Source: Amanita rubescens
Taxonomy: Eukaryota; Basidiomycota; Agaricomycetes; Agaricales; Amanitaceae
NCBI GenBank assembly: GCA_015039365.1
Contig: WION01000004.1
Location: 124,001-188,000, forward strand
Reading direction: 5' to 3'
Length of the DNA stretch: 64,000 nt
The notes beneath the pieces are model-generated. The model did not search any database. It had not been told where the DNA came from and worked only from the letters and a program-made list of their open reading frames with translations. Position 1 is the stretch's first letter. Each line of letters begins with the position of its first letter. Made by a program: the position numbers and the translations under genes. Shown here piece after piece: positions 36,431 through 48,047 of this stretch.

Positions 36431-37994
36431 ATGTCAGCCAATCCCATGCGCCGCCGCTGCTATCCTCAGACTCAGCCTGACCTCGCTTTGCTGCGAGATG
36501 CACTGCGTGAGCCTTTGCTTCCCGCTCGCCCTCAAGCAGCTAGGCTCGCCGACTCCATCAGACGGCCCCCTACACTCATAACTAACCCTACCGCTTCTCT
36601 ATCACATAATACCCCCTTCCCTTCTCCACCCATAGTATTTAATCACATCCCACTTAAGTCCTCCTCCATCGATACTCTGAAACGTATCTCTGTACGCAAT
36701 GCATCTAGAATTGCTCCTGTATCTCCAACCGACAACGGCCCAGTCGTCTGGTGGTGGTCCCAACTCATCAACGAGCGTCTTCGCGATGATGAACGAGCAG
36801 AGCCTGTAGAGGAAGAAAAGGGAAAGAAATGTCTGTCATCGTTGCCTCTTTCTGACACTCGAATCTGACCTATGCAGACAAGTCAACCCAGAATCCTGTC
36901 GTGTTCTGCCACGGCCTCCTTGGCTTTGACTCGGTCACAATTGGTCCCTCTATCGCCCCGCTCCAAGTGGGCTACTGGCGCGGCATTAAAGAGGTCCTCG
37001 AGGCGAACGGCACAGAAGTATTGGTCACACGAGTCCCTGCTACAAGTAGCTATATCGATCGCGCTCAGGTCCTCAAGGAGAAAATATCAAAAGTATATGC
37101 TGGAAAAAGCGTTCATCTTATTGGTATGTCCACTCCACCTCTCGTTGACCACCTTTTTGACGCACTATTCAGGTCATAGTATGGTGAGCAACCGCTCTTT
37201 CCCATCAGCTTGATGCTGACAAATTCATAGGGAGGACTCGATTGCCGATATCTTGCAACTCACTTGACAGACCGTGATTTTCGCATTCTTTCTATCACAA
37301 CAATCGCCTCTCCGCACCGCGGCTCTTCCTTTGCTGACCACTTTTTGGAGACCGTCGGCCGCGAGCGCTTACCGCACGTTCTCTCTCTTCTTGACCTACT
37401 CCCAAACGGTGGGGGAGATGGCAAGGCCTTTGAATGTCTCACGGTCGAGCATATGCGCAAGTTCAACGAAGACACCCCGGACGTTCCTGACATCAAATAC
37501 TTTAGCTGGGGTGCCAAATATCAACCAGGCTTGATCGACACGTGGAAGTAGGTTTAAAGTTCAATCTAACTCTTTTCAGTCGCTCAGCATATTTAGGTAT
37601 TCACATTCGGTGATTCTTGAAAAGGAAGGAGAGAACGACGGCTTGGTCTCGGTCGAGTCAGCAAAATGGGTTAGCCCTTGGATTGGTGTCTTGTTAACAC
37701 ACTAATGATATACAGGGCACATACCTCGGGACCCTTGAGCACGTCAATCACCTGGACTTTGTTGGCTGGCTCAATCTTGCGCGGTATAAATGGGCAGAAG
37801 TCATGGGCAGAGAAATCAAATTTAGTCCCGCAACCTTTTACCTTGGCAACGTCGATATGCTTGCGCGTAGCGTTGAAGGACAGACCGACGGAGAGGAACC
37901 GATCAATGGGCAGCCCGGAGACCAAGAACGACACCAGATTGAAGAGAATCTTACCAAGAATGCAGTGGATGCCTCCGAGACGACACGGACATGA
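36431..37994 (+). CDS. Alpha/beta-hydrolase triacylglycerol lipase, TGL2-like
   Basis: Start is MSANPMRRRCYPQTQPDLAL at 36431, with about five introns, the first entering at ...EEEKGKK and joining NPVVFCHGLLGFDSVTIGPS. Then YWRGIKEVLEANGTEVLVTR, the nucleophile elbow GHSMGGLDCRYLATHL (split by an intron near 37125), ITTIASPHRGSSFAD, a region with NDGLVSVESAKWG (acid residue) and LEHVNHLDFVGW (catalytic His). This is the fold and motif order of the yeast Tgl2 group of mitochondrial-type lipases, which hydrolyse short-chain triacylglycerols and diacylglycerols. The Arg-rich N-terminus fits mitochondrial import. The end (after residue 400) is polar. The gene is complete; only 26 bases separate its stop from the start of the duplicated P450 fragment. 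Confidence 0.83.
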
Positions 37995-38020
37995 ATGCGC
38001 ATACCCTAGGTCTTCAATCC

Positions 38021-38246
38021 CTGTATACTACCCATACTGTATCTCTATACACTCACTAGAAGTACATAATCTTATGAGCGCTCTCGGCACTTGAATTGGA
38101 TTTTTGCCTTTCCATCGGCAAAGCGATACGCTTCAAAGACGCAAGCCGAGGGCCAAACACCCGGTTGCTCAAAGCGCAAGTCGTAATTCATGATGAGATA
38201 TCCAAGAATCATCTTCAATTCCGCCACAGCGAAAAACCGTCCTGGA
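38021..38246 (-). pseudogene. 3' fragment of the P450 gene (duplicate)
   Basis: This stretch is nearly identical to 45760-45986, the C-terminal exon and 3' flank of the intact P450 (offset about 7,739). It breaks off inside the heme-binding segment at 38246 and joins MGST3 sequence, so it cannot code for a working enzyme. Confidence 0.9.
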
Positions 38247-38560
38247 CTCGAGGCGCCTATGTTACAGGCGATCCCAAGAAGGTAGGGAGCTGCGCAGACA
38301 TTCTTGGTCTTATTCTAATATCTACCTTCTGTCAGAGGGCCAACGCATTGTACGCTCTGTCTTCTGCTGGCATAGTGGGTGAGTGTATTGGTAGCAGGCA
38401 TTTCCCCCCTTTTAACAGCCTCTCCCAGGGTTAATACTCGCTTCTACATTCACGGCTGGAGAATGGATCGTCGAGGCTATTTCCAAGTCTTCGTGCTTCA
38501 TCTATCTGTATGTCATAATATCGAAATAATATTGCGAGGAACGATACGTCGATAAGGCGA
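38247..38560 (+). pseudogene. 3' fragment of the MGST3 gene (duplicate)
   Basis: It matches 48590-48950 of the intact MGST3 gene and its 3' flank (exon ending DPKK, the next intron, RANALYALSSAGIV), with small indels. About 26 bases covering the stop codon region are missing after CTATTTCCAAGT. The first three exons and the promoter are absent. It is fused to the P450 fragment with no gap. Confidence 0.88.
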
Positions 38561-38925
38561 AGCTGCATGGCGACGACACTGTTCTTCCGTCTTCCCAGCG
38601 GACATGATGCATCGATATCGCAGCATCCATAATTAGTTAATACTGGCAGCCGTTTCATTAGACCGCCACCTGAGTTGATCATCAATGATGGTGCGTATTA
38701 CAGTGACCTAGAGGAAATATTGAGTAACAGAACGTTTGGAGGTAAACTCACCAAATATAGATTTATGGTGTTTTCTTTCACATCAACCTTCGAATGAAGG
38801 ACTAATGATATAATGATATCTCGCAATCGACAGTCTTGGGTGATCTGAACGCACAGTTCAACCTATATTTACCTCCACAGGCAAACAAGGAACATGTGCC
38901 GCTATTGGTCTACCTCGCCGGGCTT

Positions 38926-40395
38926 CATCAGGAAAATGCCAAACTGACAATTATGGGTAATTACCTCTAATTGCCCATAATTAGGTGCAATCTTTTTTCA
39001 GGGCAGTCCCTAACTGCTACCCATATTTTACGTGTAAATTAACATAATTACAGTGAAATAAGCCAGGTTAATTCATCCTACCTCAGCCCATTCTCACAGG
39101 TCATTCAGGTTCATGGCAACAAACCAAGCTATATTCTCATTGCAGCTTACATAGAGGATACATATATATGGTGTATAAAGACTCAGTATGTAGATGCATG
39201 GCTTATTAATAAATTAATGAAGCCCTAGGAGAAGCGGCTAATGGTGAGTGGAGAATGCTTGTCAAGTCACTTGACAGGCAGAGAGGGCACGATTGCAGGG
39301 TTATGCAGTTGAGGACCACAGAGAGAGAGAGAGAGAGCTAGGTACGGCAGGGAGCTGACAGGGTGGGCACGTCCACATTGAGGACCACATCGGAGAGCTA
39401 GGTGCGGCAGGGAGGTAACAGGCATGTCCACATTGAGGACCAGGTGCGGCAGGGAGCTAACAGGTGGGCGCGTCCGCATTGTGGACCACAGAGAGAGGCT
39501 AGGTGCGGCAGCAATGTTTGTGGGAAGAGACAAGCGTGAAGATGCAAAGTCGAACATTCAACATGTTTATTTAATACCTGAACCGTGCGTGAGAACTTAT
39601 GTAATAACACATGACTTACAGTTGCGAAGTCCGAGTCCTGCACCTAACCCTACCTAACCATCCGACCGTGTCATCACCGTCCCACCAAGCTCAATATCAT
39701 GGATATGGTGGTATCAGTGTGATGCACTGAGCGCTCCACCACTCGACTGTGTAGAAGATTGTGCCAGCGGATGCGGAGAGAGGAGGGTGTTTTTCGGCTG
39801 GAGCGCTGCCAGAAGCCTCGAACGGGCCGCACGGGACAGGTAGGCGCAGATGAGCGAAGCGAAGCAGCGCAATGGCAACGCTTGGTACAAGTGAGTATTA
39901 ATTCACGCTTGTCTCCCCTTTATTGACGTACATGTCTTGCAGTCTTTCTACCTTGTTGGGCCACAGTGGAGCCTGAGAGGCTTCTTCGACGAGCTTCTCA
40001 TCATTGATGGCCTCAGCGCACCGTTTTCCTGAATCTTGTCATTGGGATGGTGCTTTGGATGTGGTTGGTTGCATTCCCATCATCTCAAGGCCCGGCTTGC
40101 CAGTAAATCTATCACCTGTTCCCGGAAGAACGATACCTCGGGATGGAATAATAATACAGACGCGGAGTCTCGGACGCCATCACGAGACACATTCATTGTT
40201 AACTCTTTTACGGACTCTTGTACTTACTTGTTATTTCACGGTCCTAAATAGCCCCCATTGTAGTTCAAGTAACTTACCATAATTCACATATTTAACACCA
40301 TTTAACTGACACTACAAGTATCTAGACATTTTAATAGACCGTAATACGCCCTATGTCTAATTATATCTAGTTCGCAATTTGGTGTTTTCCTGATG
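38926..40395. mobile_element. Non-autonomous DNA transposon with terminal inverted repeats
   Basis: The insertion is defined by comparison with the intact FGH gene. Its ends form a 21-base inverted repeat with 18 matches: the left end begins CATCAGGAAAA and the right end closes TTTTCCTGATG. TT flanks both ends; a longer target duplication is not clear. Inside are AT-rich stretches and the tandem array at 39290-39520, but no transposase frame, so it must have moved with help from another element. Confidence 0.75.
39290..39520. repeat. Degenerate tandem repeat inside the TIR element
   Basis: Three to four copies of a unit of about 60 bases with GAGGACCAC, GAGAGCTAGGTGCGGCAGGG and CAGGTGGGC, plus a short GA run at 39320-39338. 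Confidence 0.75.
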
Positions 40396-40606
40396 TTAGT
40401 ACTTGCACTGAAGACAACTTCGGGTGAGAGTTGCCAAACCTTTGCCCAGAAGTTAGAACGATGTTACCTACACAATCATAACAAGAGCACAGAAAGGTGG
40501 CCTCTTTGGCCCAGCAGCTGAAGAAGGTATTGCTATCTTATTCCCAGACACATCCCCAAGAGAGTCAGGAGCCGGCGGAATCCAAGACGAAGACAAGTGA
40601 CTCAAC

Positions 40607-40721
40607 AACAAACAAACCGGAATCTTGTAGGCACTTGCAAGGGCCAAAATCTATTATAATCGGTTGCAAGGCCTGCCAGATAGCCTTTCAAGTTTACTGC
40701 CCCCTTGTCAATGTCTTATAA
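40607..40721. other. Short unassigned stretch between the broken FGH copy and the solo LTR
   Basis: No match to the intact locus and no coding signal. Confidence 0.3.
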
Positions 40722-40726
40722 GATAA

Positions 40727-41893
40727 TGTTACGAACTCGTTAATCTCAACCTAAGTTGCAACGGCAACTTTAGTTACGATCACAAGTCTTAAGTCTGTCA
40801 TATCCTGTTCCAGACTCCACCCAAACTCCATGACCTCGGACCCCGATGGACTCCTGACTATACCCATGACCACTTTCCACCCATGTCGCATCTCATATCA
40901 AGCCTATGCCAAAACTCCGAAAACTCCGTGACAACTCCGTGACATACTCCGTGACGGACTCCGTCACAACTCCGTCACAACTCCGTCACAACTCCGTCAC
41001 AACTCCGTGCATATTCGCTAAGTTCCTTTCTACATATTTTCCATACTTGTTTCACCTCTTGTTTCATCTCGGGTATCACTCTGGTATCATTATCCCTTCG
41101 TACCATATGCTCTACTCCACTTCCTGTTCCATATCTCTATGGTTTCCTCGCTTATCAGAACACGGCCATAGAACCCCTTGTCGGACTACGTATATAAGGC
41201 CTCACTTGTATTCATACAGTAGTCCGAATATCGACTTGGATTGTGCCCCAACTCGTATTGACTCCCTGTCTTTCATTGTCTCAGACCTCACCCAGACTGC
41301 TCGCCCTTCGGACTCTGGTCCCGGACTCCATCCCGGACTCCAGAGTGTTCTCCAGAAGTTTAGGCAAGACGTACGTTAGCACGGCGCAGCTTGCACGCTG
41401 AAGCCTAGCCTTTCCCCACTACGTCCCGGACTCCGTTATACTCCGTCCTTCCCTGTCCGCGGCTTAGTTCCCGGGCTCCGTCCCAATTAGGATCACCGTC
41501 CTTACAAAGTCAAACGTTAAGATTAAAAGTTCAATACTAAGTCAAGACGTTGACTTAGGATCTGAGGACGATTGTGGTAGATGAGTTAAGAGTAAGGTTA
41601 TATTGCCAGACGACAATAAACAGCTAAGTCGAACTTAGGGTTCAACTCTAAAATACATGCGGTACTTATACTAGCAAGTACAATGAGACGTACTAATTAA
41701 TGAATAATGGTGAGTACGAAAGTAAGTGTAAGGACGGCGTCATATGTGGAACAAGAGATGGTATAAGTAAGTAAACGAGCTTGTCCATATGAATCGAGCA
41801 TAAGGGATGAGACGGATAAGGTATGCATAAAGAAATAAACATGTCCGACGTATCATGTAAGCATAATGCGGGAGTCCGTACCGTGTTGTAACA
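40727..41893. mobile_element. Solo LTR of a retrotransposon (1,167 bases, 5-base target duplication)
   Basis: It begins TGTTACGAACTCG and ends CCGTGTTGTAACA, so the ends are the inverted TGTTAC/GTAACA expected of an LTR. GATAA lies directly before (40722-40726) and directly after (41894-41898). No internal region or second LTR of the same insertion is present, so it is a solo LTR left by recombination. Its last 50 bases closely match those of the second solo LTR at 43519-44036. Confidence 0.85.
40916..41012. repeat. CTCCGTGACA/CTCCGTCACA short tandem repeat in the LTR
   Basis: About eight copies of an 11-base ACTCCGTCACA-like unit, with several TCCGTGAC variants. Confidence 0.8.
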
Positions 41894-41984
41894 GATAATC
41901 ATCTTGTAATACATTATAATTTACTAAAATCACAACCTGTTTTCATGCTCAAAATCATGCTTGCAATCTATTATAATCATCTGG

Positions 41985-42180
41985 TTTTTGACAAAAAAAA
42001 ATTAACAATTATCCGGAAAATTACAGCAGAACAACTAAAAAATGAGCGACAACAAATTAAAGATTTAAAGAAATTTGGAAAAAAAATCCTTAAAAATATT
42101 AAAATATCAAATCCTTATAACTAAAAATTTCAATAATTACCTTAAAACTAATAATAAAGTATTTATTACAATTGCTTCTA
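41985..42180. other. Very AT-rich block
   Basis: About 195 bases rich in A/T runs, far above the local average. No frame or known element was identified. It could be mitochondrial-like DNA, a plasmid remnant or transposon DNA. Confidence 0.5.
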
Positions 42181-42199
42181 TGGTATACATCATCTTCTA

Positions 42200-43513
42200 A
42201 TTGGGGTTGGTTGCAAATACTGAGAAAGTGGTAAGAGACAAGTCAGTGACTCTGGCCTAAAATGTCTTGCGCTCCAATTTTGTGATGCCCACCTTCAGTT
42301 CTTTAGCTGATTTCAGTTTCTTTTCTTCATCTGCCATCTTCCTTGATCATTTTGCACATTTTGGGGCAGGGGACAATTGCAGGGTCAAATTACCTTCAAA
42401 TGTTGACACTGGATCATCCATAGAATGGGTATCTTTGCTTCACCACTTCAAAAGGCTCAAACAGTGGAATCACTCTGCAAGGGTATCTATTTATACTACT
42501 TCAGACCTGGCTCTACTGCCAACCTTGATGATTGTCTGGTCACCTGCATCAGGGTTTATAAGCAACCCAGCACTCTGCAACACAAGGCAGTGGTGATTTC
42601 ATTCCAGCTTCAAGCTGAAGCTCAGGAACACCATCTTCTGGTTGAAAGGAACATCAACACTGCATCATTATTTGCATATCTTTCATGTTCTTCTTGGTCA
42701 CTCAAACTGGCTTCTGATACAACCCACTTGATATCAATGCCTGGTGCCTCCTCTGGAAATGTATGGCAAAGCTGTCTGATCATTGACAATGCCCAACACC
42801 AAGCACGGGCTGAACGCATTCAGGATCAATCTAGTCCAAATCTCTACCTTGCTCTCTGTAGTCTCATGCACTGATGAGAAGTATGATCTGACAGGAACAA
42901 ATTGCTATTGGTTCAGTTGGATCATATGGTCCTTTCAACCTCAGACATCTATGTTAGTTGCCGATGACCAGCATCCTGGCATTGGAAGTCCATCTGGCAT
43001 GACTGGCTGGCAGATTGCCAGTTGAACAACCTGGATATACAGTAGAAGGGCCTTTGGAAGTTGGTTTCAGGGGGAAGGAGCTTGCATTGAAGATAGGAAA
43101 GGTGTTGATGTTTAAGTGACAGTTATTGGCACAACTTATGCTTTCTGACAGTTCATAGTTTGTGTATCTCTTGAGCTTGTGAGGCACATTGCCTCTGGGT
43201 TCCTACAGTTGTCTATCACCAGCTTTCATCGGAGAACAGACAAGTATCAGATGCTCACATATATGACCCACCTTCCTCATGTCAACCAATTGTAATTCAG
43301 TCAGCCATGCTAGTCACACCAGAATGGTCAATCCTATTCATTGATCATCAGTGATTGATTACTTTTCATGTTATATTGCTAAGGGAGGATACAAGCATGG
43401 TTCTCCATCCTGAATCACATGTATGTCTATGTGCTCTCAGGTGATACTACCTTCTTGAAATCTTACAGGTTTACTGGTATATTTGGTCTAAGATACATGG
43501 ACCATCTTTGGTC
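42200..43513. mobile_element. Remains of an unidentified transposable element, left part
   Basis: Broken frames on both strands; none reads through. Bases 42425-42690 recur as a direct repeat at about 44805-45062 with roughly 85-90 percent identity by eye. The stretch is cut by the second solo LTR at 43519 and resumes at 44042. Confidence 0.5.
42425..42690. repeat. Direct repeat copy 1 (partner at 44805-45062)
   Basis: Shared landmarks include GCTCTACTGCCAA, GATTGTCTGGTCACCT, CAGGGTTTATAAGCAA, CACAAGGCAGTGGTGATTTC and GAAAGGAACATCAACACTGC, in the same order in both copies. Confidence 0.85.
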
Positions 43514-43518
43514 AATGC

Positions 43519-44036
43519 TGTTATGATCACGTCAATCTCCACCTACAATGTGTCCATGCTAAGAGCGCTTGACAAAGTAGACTAAGTCCAACAGACAAGT
43601 CAAACAATAGGTGAACGAATAAGCTAAGTAATAAGACGACTAGAAGAAGTCTTATACTTGAGAGCGATAATGAACGGAGTGTGTACGACGTTCGTTAGGT
43701 GAGATGAGATGTGATATTGACAAGAAACTAATAAGTCGAACTTAAGGTTCGACGCTACAGTACATTGGTTTATATACATGTACAGAAACACAGCCATATT
43801 GTAAGTAGAACAAAGGCGATAACAAGTATAGGTAAAACAGGAGGCATAGAGGATGATACGCGTATGAACAAGGAGGTGGGCATAGGGTAAATGGAATGGG
43901 GATCGATAAGGGAACGAGGTAGTCCGTATGTGATGAACATAATGGGGATTGAGCAGGGGTAGGCATATACGAAAAAGTAAGCATGTCCAACGTGTCATGT
44001 AATCATAATGTAGGAGTCCGTACCGTGTTTGTAACA
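43519..44036. mobile_element. Second solo LTR (518 bases, 5-base target duplication)
   Basis: It starts TGTTATGATCACG and ends CCGTGTTTGTAACA. AATGC occurs directly before (43514-43518) and directly after (44037-44041). The end matches the solo LTR at 40727-41893, so both belong to one family, but this copy is about 650 bases shorter. It sits inside older repeat DNA. Confidence 0.85.
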
Positions 44037-44041
44037 AATGC

Positions 44042-45760
44042 TGCTGAGGAACATGCTGCTAGGAATGAGCTGGCCAGATGGAGGACACAAATGATGAAGA
44101 AGAGCAAGAAGGAACATAATGATAGGCCTGTTTTTGAGGCAATCAGGTCATCCCAGAATGTGTTCAATGGGTATAAAGCTCAGGAGACCTGTGACATGTT
44201 GGCACTTCATGCCTTCCTGTGGCCTGGTATGCAGGTGACTCAATGTATGTACATCATATGTACCAATCTGTTACTAGACACCCCACACCCTGAAACAAAA
44301 ATCAAGATTTACTGGTTTTAAAACTCCTCTCAAACAGCTGAAGTTCAACAGTTCTTCCAAACCATCTCCTGTTGCTTCTGGGAGCAGTTCCTCCTTGGCA
44401 GATAGCAACAGTGTCTCCCTCTAGCAGCTTGACTTCTCTAGGGGAGGGCAGCTCTTCAGGTGGTCTTGAATATGTGTCTGCTCTTGCTCCACCTCCTGTT
44501 TCTGAACCAGCTACCAGAGCCACAAAGCCAAAGGCCAGCACTTAATGCCAATTAGATACACATGTAACTTTGTACCCACTGGAAAGTGTACCAAGTGTCA
44601 TTACAATGGTGCTTGATTAGTGACTTACATATGTGATCATGTACCATGGTCCATGCATCACACAGGCATTGGCTAGTACTAATTTAGGTAAATTAGGTAA
44701 ATGACATCACACTTCAAAATCACATTTTGGGAGGAATTTAGCAATAAAAAAGAGGAAGAAGGATGCTTCTTTGCATCCTTTCCCTCCTTGATGGCTGCAA
44801 CACAAATCTTCCTCAAGTCTACAGATCTATTAAAGGCTTGAACAGCAGAATTACTCCATGGCAAGGGGATCAATCTATACTACCTCAAAGCTGGCTCTAC
44901 TGCCAATCCCAATGATTGTCTGGTCACCTATGTCAGGGTTTATAAGCAAACCAGCACTCTGCAACACAAGGCAGTGGTGATTTCATTCTGGCTTCAAGCT
45001 GAAGCTGAAGTCACAACACCATCTTCTGGTTGAAAGGAACATCAACACTGCATCATTATTAGATTATACAGCAGCAGCAGAGTTATAACTGTTGCCAATA
45101 ATGATGAAAGGGAAACACCCAGTAGCACAGCATTGAGTGTGAAAGTGAGAGCTTACCCAATGAGACTTGTAGCAGACCATTCAGCTGAGAAGATGGTGGT
45201 AGGAATTCTACTGGGTACATGGCAGGTTTATATACTGTCTGTGTCCTAATAGGTAACAACATAGTAAATATATGTAACTACATATGTCATACTCATATAT
45301 GGAAATATGGGGCTGTGCTGATGTCATGTGCAGCCATGGTGTCATATGGTGCCATCTGCAGTAAGGATGACACAAGCATACTAGAACCTTCTACAAGGTT
45401 CTATCTATCTATATCCTGATCTGCTTAGTAAGCAGATAAGATAAGATAACTTCATCAGATAACTTCCTAGAAGTATGTCATGCAAGGTATCAATACAAGA
45501 TCCTCCAATACAATTCAGATATATTAGTTGTAAGTCCTGATAATGTTATACATACATAGCAGCTACAGACAGGAATTTATTGATCACAACCTACAAGAGT
45601 GATGTATCATTTCATGATCATTTGTTGCAAGTCTTTAAATAATAGATAAGTCATGATAGTACCTTATATAGTAAAGGCAGGGTGGGAACTATTGATCAGA
45701 GCTATCTATTTATATCAGACACCGGCCAAAAGCCTGATGACTGATGGGGGGACATTGGGC
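44042..45760. mobile_element. Remains of unidentified transposable elements, right part
   Basis: 44042-44250 reads on plus as a protein-like fragment (EEHAARNELARWRTQMMKKS...) continuing the repeat interrupted by the LTR. 44805-45062 is the second copy of the direct repeat. 45200-45760 is AT-rich with a perfect hairpin ATCTGCTT/AAGCAGAT near 45420-45440 and a purine tract TGATGGGGGGACA just before the junction with the P450 3' flank at 45760. I could not name the family. Confidence 0.5.
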
Positions 45761-45810
45761 TGTATACTACCCATACTGTATCTCTATACACTCACTAGAA
45801 GTACATAATC

Positions 45811-47819
45811 TTATGAGCGCTCTCGGCACTTGAATTGAATTTTTGCCTTTCCATCGGCAAAGCGATGCGCTTCAAAGACGCAAGCCGAGGGCCAAACACC
45901 CGGTTGCTCAAAGCGCAAGTCGTAATTCATGATGAGATATCCAAGAATCATCTTCAATTCCGCCGCAGCGAAAAACCGTCCCGGACAAGCATGCTTTCCA
46001 TGTCCCCACGCGAGGTAATCGGCGCTCGTAGCCACCAGCTGATACCGCGAACCAACATCATTGTCGTCAAATTGTGGCGAATCTTGATCCGCGAGCCTAT
46101 CGAACCGGAAACCACCAAATTGATCTGCATTCGGGTATATGGCAGAGTCGAGGTGAACTGGATCTGACGCTGCGTATATCATCGTTCCTCTCGGAACGAC
46201 CATCCCGTTCGAGAACGTAAATGGCTTCGTCGTCTTCCGCATCATGGACACTGACCGGCGTCAAACGAGAACAATATCACTCGAACGGCGAATAATACCA
46301 CATACATAAGCGCGTGCCAGTGATTCTCATTGTTTCCTTGATGAAACTATCGACCAAATACATCTGGTCGATACTAGACTTGGTCCATCCTTTCGTTTTA
46401 ACGAGATGGTCGACTTCTTCTCTCATGGCTTCGATGTACCGTGGGTGGGCTGCCAAATAATACAGAGCCTGCGTCAATACCTATACAACACGATTCATGT
46501 CCGTCTCCTTGATCATATTATATTTGACTCACCGTAGAAGATGCGTGGATTGCTGTGACGTTCGCAGCCAAAATTTGGGACGCAAGTTCCTTGTCTGTCG
46601 CTTGCGATCCTTTGGAATCCATTAAAAGCCATTGCAAAAGATCATTCTACACAAGTCTCGTCATGAAACCATACCCCCAAAAGGGCATCAACATACCGGT
46701 CTTCGTGGATAATCCTTGCCAAAACTTGCGATTTTTTCTCGCCGTTCTGCTATGATAGGTTGCAAAAGAGCTCGTAGTCTGTTGACGTGAGACGAAATAC
46801 GCGTCACGAAGAGACATGCAAGCCTATGATCTTGGTTGGGGAGAGCACAGTAATCAAACAATCAAACACTCACGTACGGGTCATTTTGGAGAAAATGTTG
46901 GCAAAAATGGCTACCTTCAACATCTCCCGCGTAGCAAATGTCCGACACAGTGATACATATTCACGGTCACGGCCTGTACTGACAAACCGTTCATCTTCGC
47001 GAATGCACGGATGTCAGCATACGTACATAGGGGAGCGCCTACAAAAGCGCGGTTACTGACTCGTGTGATGATTTGCGCCATAGTTTCCAGCGCGGGCACC
47101 GACACCCATTCTAGCCAACGTTGAATACGAGATATAAATGACGCATTAAATTCATACCTTGCTCAGCAGCCAATGGAATATAATCTTGTATTGCCAAACC
47201 CATTTCATCACGTATCTCTGGAAGTATAGCATGCAGGTTACGCGTAAGTTGCGTTGACAATACGTGAACGTGATACGGATCGGATGCAATTTCTTTGCCC
47301 AATGTATAAGATATTTGGAATACCTAAAGGGTGGGACATAAGACTTGTTTAGACCCCTCAGCGCGACTCACCTCATTCACGGCCTCTTCGTAAGAAACGT
47401 CTGTGTCCGGAGCCTTTCTGAGTTCTTCGACAAACTTTGTCCCACAGACTACTACTATCCAACGGTTAAAAGTCGCGATTTTGAATATACCTGGCCTAAA
47501 CTGCTCGTATTGAGCCGCTATCATTGTGCATTCAACAATCCTCGCGTACTTACGCGTCTGTAGCCTTCTTGAAGCGTCCGGCCCGCGTTGAAGAAGAACC
47601 TCAGAGCACCAATGTATGATAACAACGGCAGAGAAGAACCCACGGTCGGAATAACATTGAGCTAAGAGGAAGATGAGATTGAAGCCGAAAGGCAATCCTA
47701 TTACGCACGTTCTTTCCTCGTCTGTTCGCTCGCGACAGAACATACAGCGTCAAAGCAAGGAAGATCGTCACGAGGAGCGCGGTGCTGTCCCCCTGCCACG
47801 ACAACGGTGACGACGACAT
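45811..47819 (-). CDS. Cytochrome P450 monooxygenase
   Basis: Start is at ATG 47819 with an N-terminal membrane anchor (DSTALLVTIFLALTLYVLSR). After the first intron comes the proline-rich entry LNVIPTVGSSLPLLSYIGAL. The I-helix AANVTAIHASST lies near 46550, KETMR (the E-x-x-R motif) near 46330, and the heme loop WGHGKHACPGRFFAAAELK near 46000. It ends QFKCRERS at 45811. About nine introns. It should be an ER-bound heme-thiolate enzyme that hydroxylates or demethylates lipophilic compounds with a P450 reductase; the substrate and CYP family are not evident. It is divergent from MGST3 across 228 bases. Its 3' end is duplicated at 38021-38246. Confidence 0.9.
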
Positions 47820-48047
47820 GATGTGGGCCCACGTGGCCCGAATTACGCGTCTCATCGGCAACCAGGGTCCAGCTTGCGCGTCAGATAACCATCTCACATT
47901 AATCAGGTTCCTAGCGGCCGTGTGAGCTTTGTAGAGTAAGCAATTGTTGGCCGGCATACGTAGACCCTGTAAAGCTGTAACAGGTACACCCGAAAACTAT
48001 ATAAATGGCAGCTTGGGGCAGCCAATTCACTCCCCATCTCCACAGTC
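47820..48047. promoter_or_regulatory. Bidirectional promoter of P450 and MGST3
   Basis: 228 bases between two start codons. A CACGTG E-box lies at 47830-47835, close to the P450 start; TATATAAA at 47998-48005 lies 43 bases before the MGST3 ATG; an ATTGG box in inverse form (CCAAT) lies at about 48022. A shared control region suggests joint expression. Confidence 0.55.

Larger units (their letters stand above)
38684..40606 (+). pseudogene. 5' fragment of S-formylglutathione hydrolase (duplicate), split by a transposon
   Basis: 38684-38925 matches the start and second exon of the intact gene (49039-49273), and 40396-40606 matches its continuation (49274-49455). The first acceptor is damaged (CAA in place of CAG before the second exon), the ATG region has extra bases, and a 1.47-kb element sits between the halves. 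Indels near 40560-40600 break the frame and the copy ends there. Confidence 0.88.

Noticed and set aside
40916..41012. CRISPR-like short repeats
   Set aside because: The units are directly adjacent with no spacers and lie inside a retrotransposon LTR of a eukaryote.
43624..44037. Minus-strand frame of 137 codons
   Set aside because: Lies wholly inside the second solo LTR and has no recognisable protein features.
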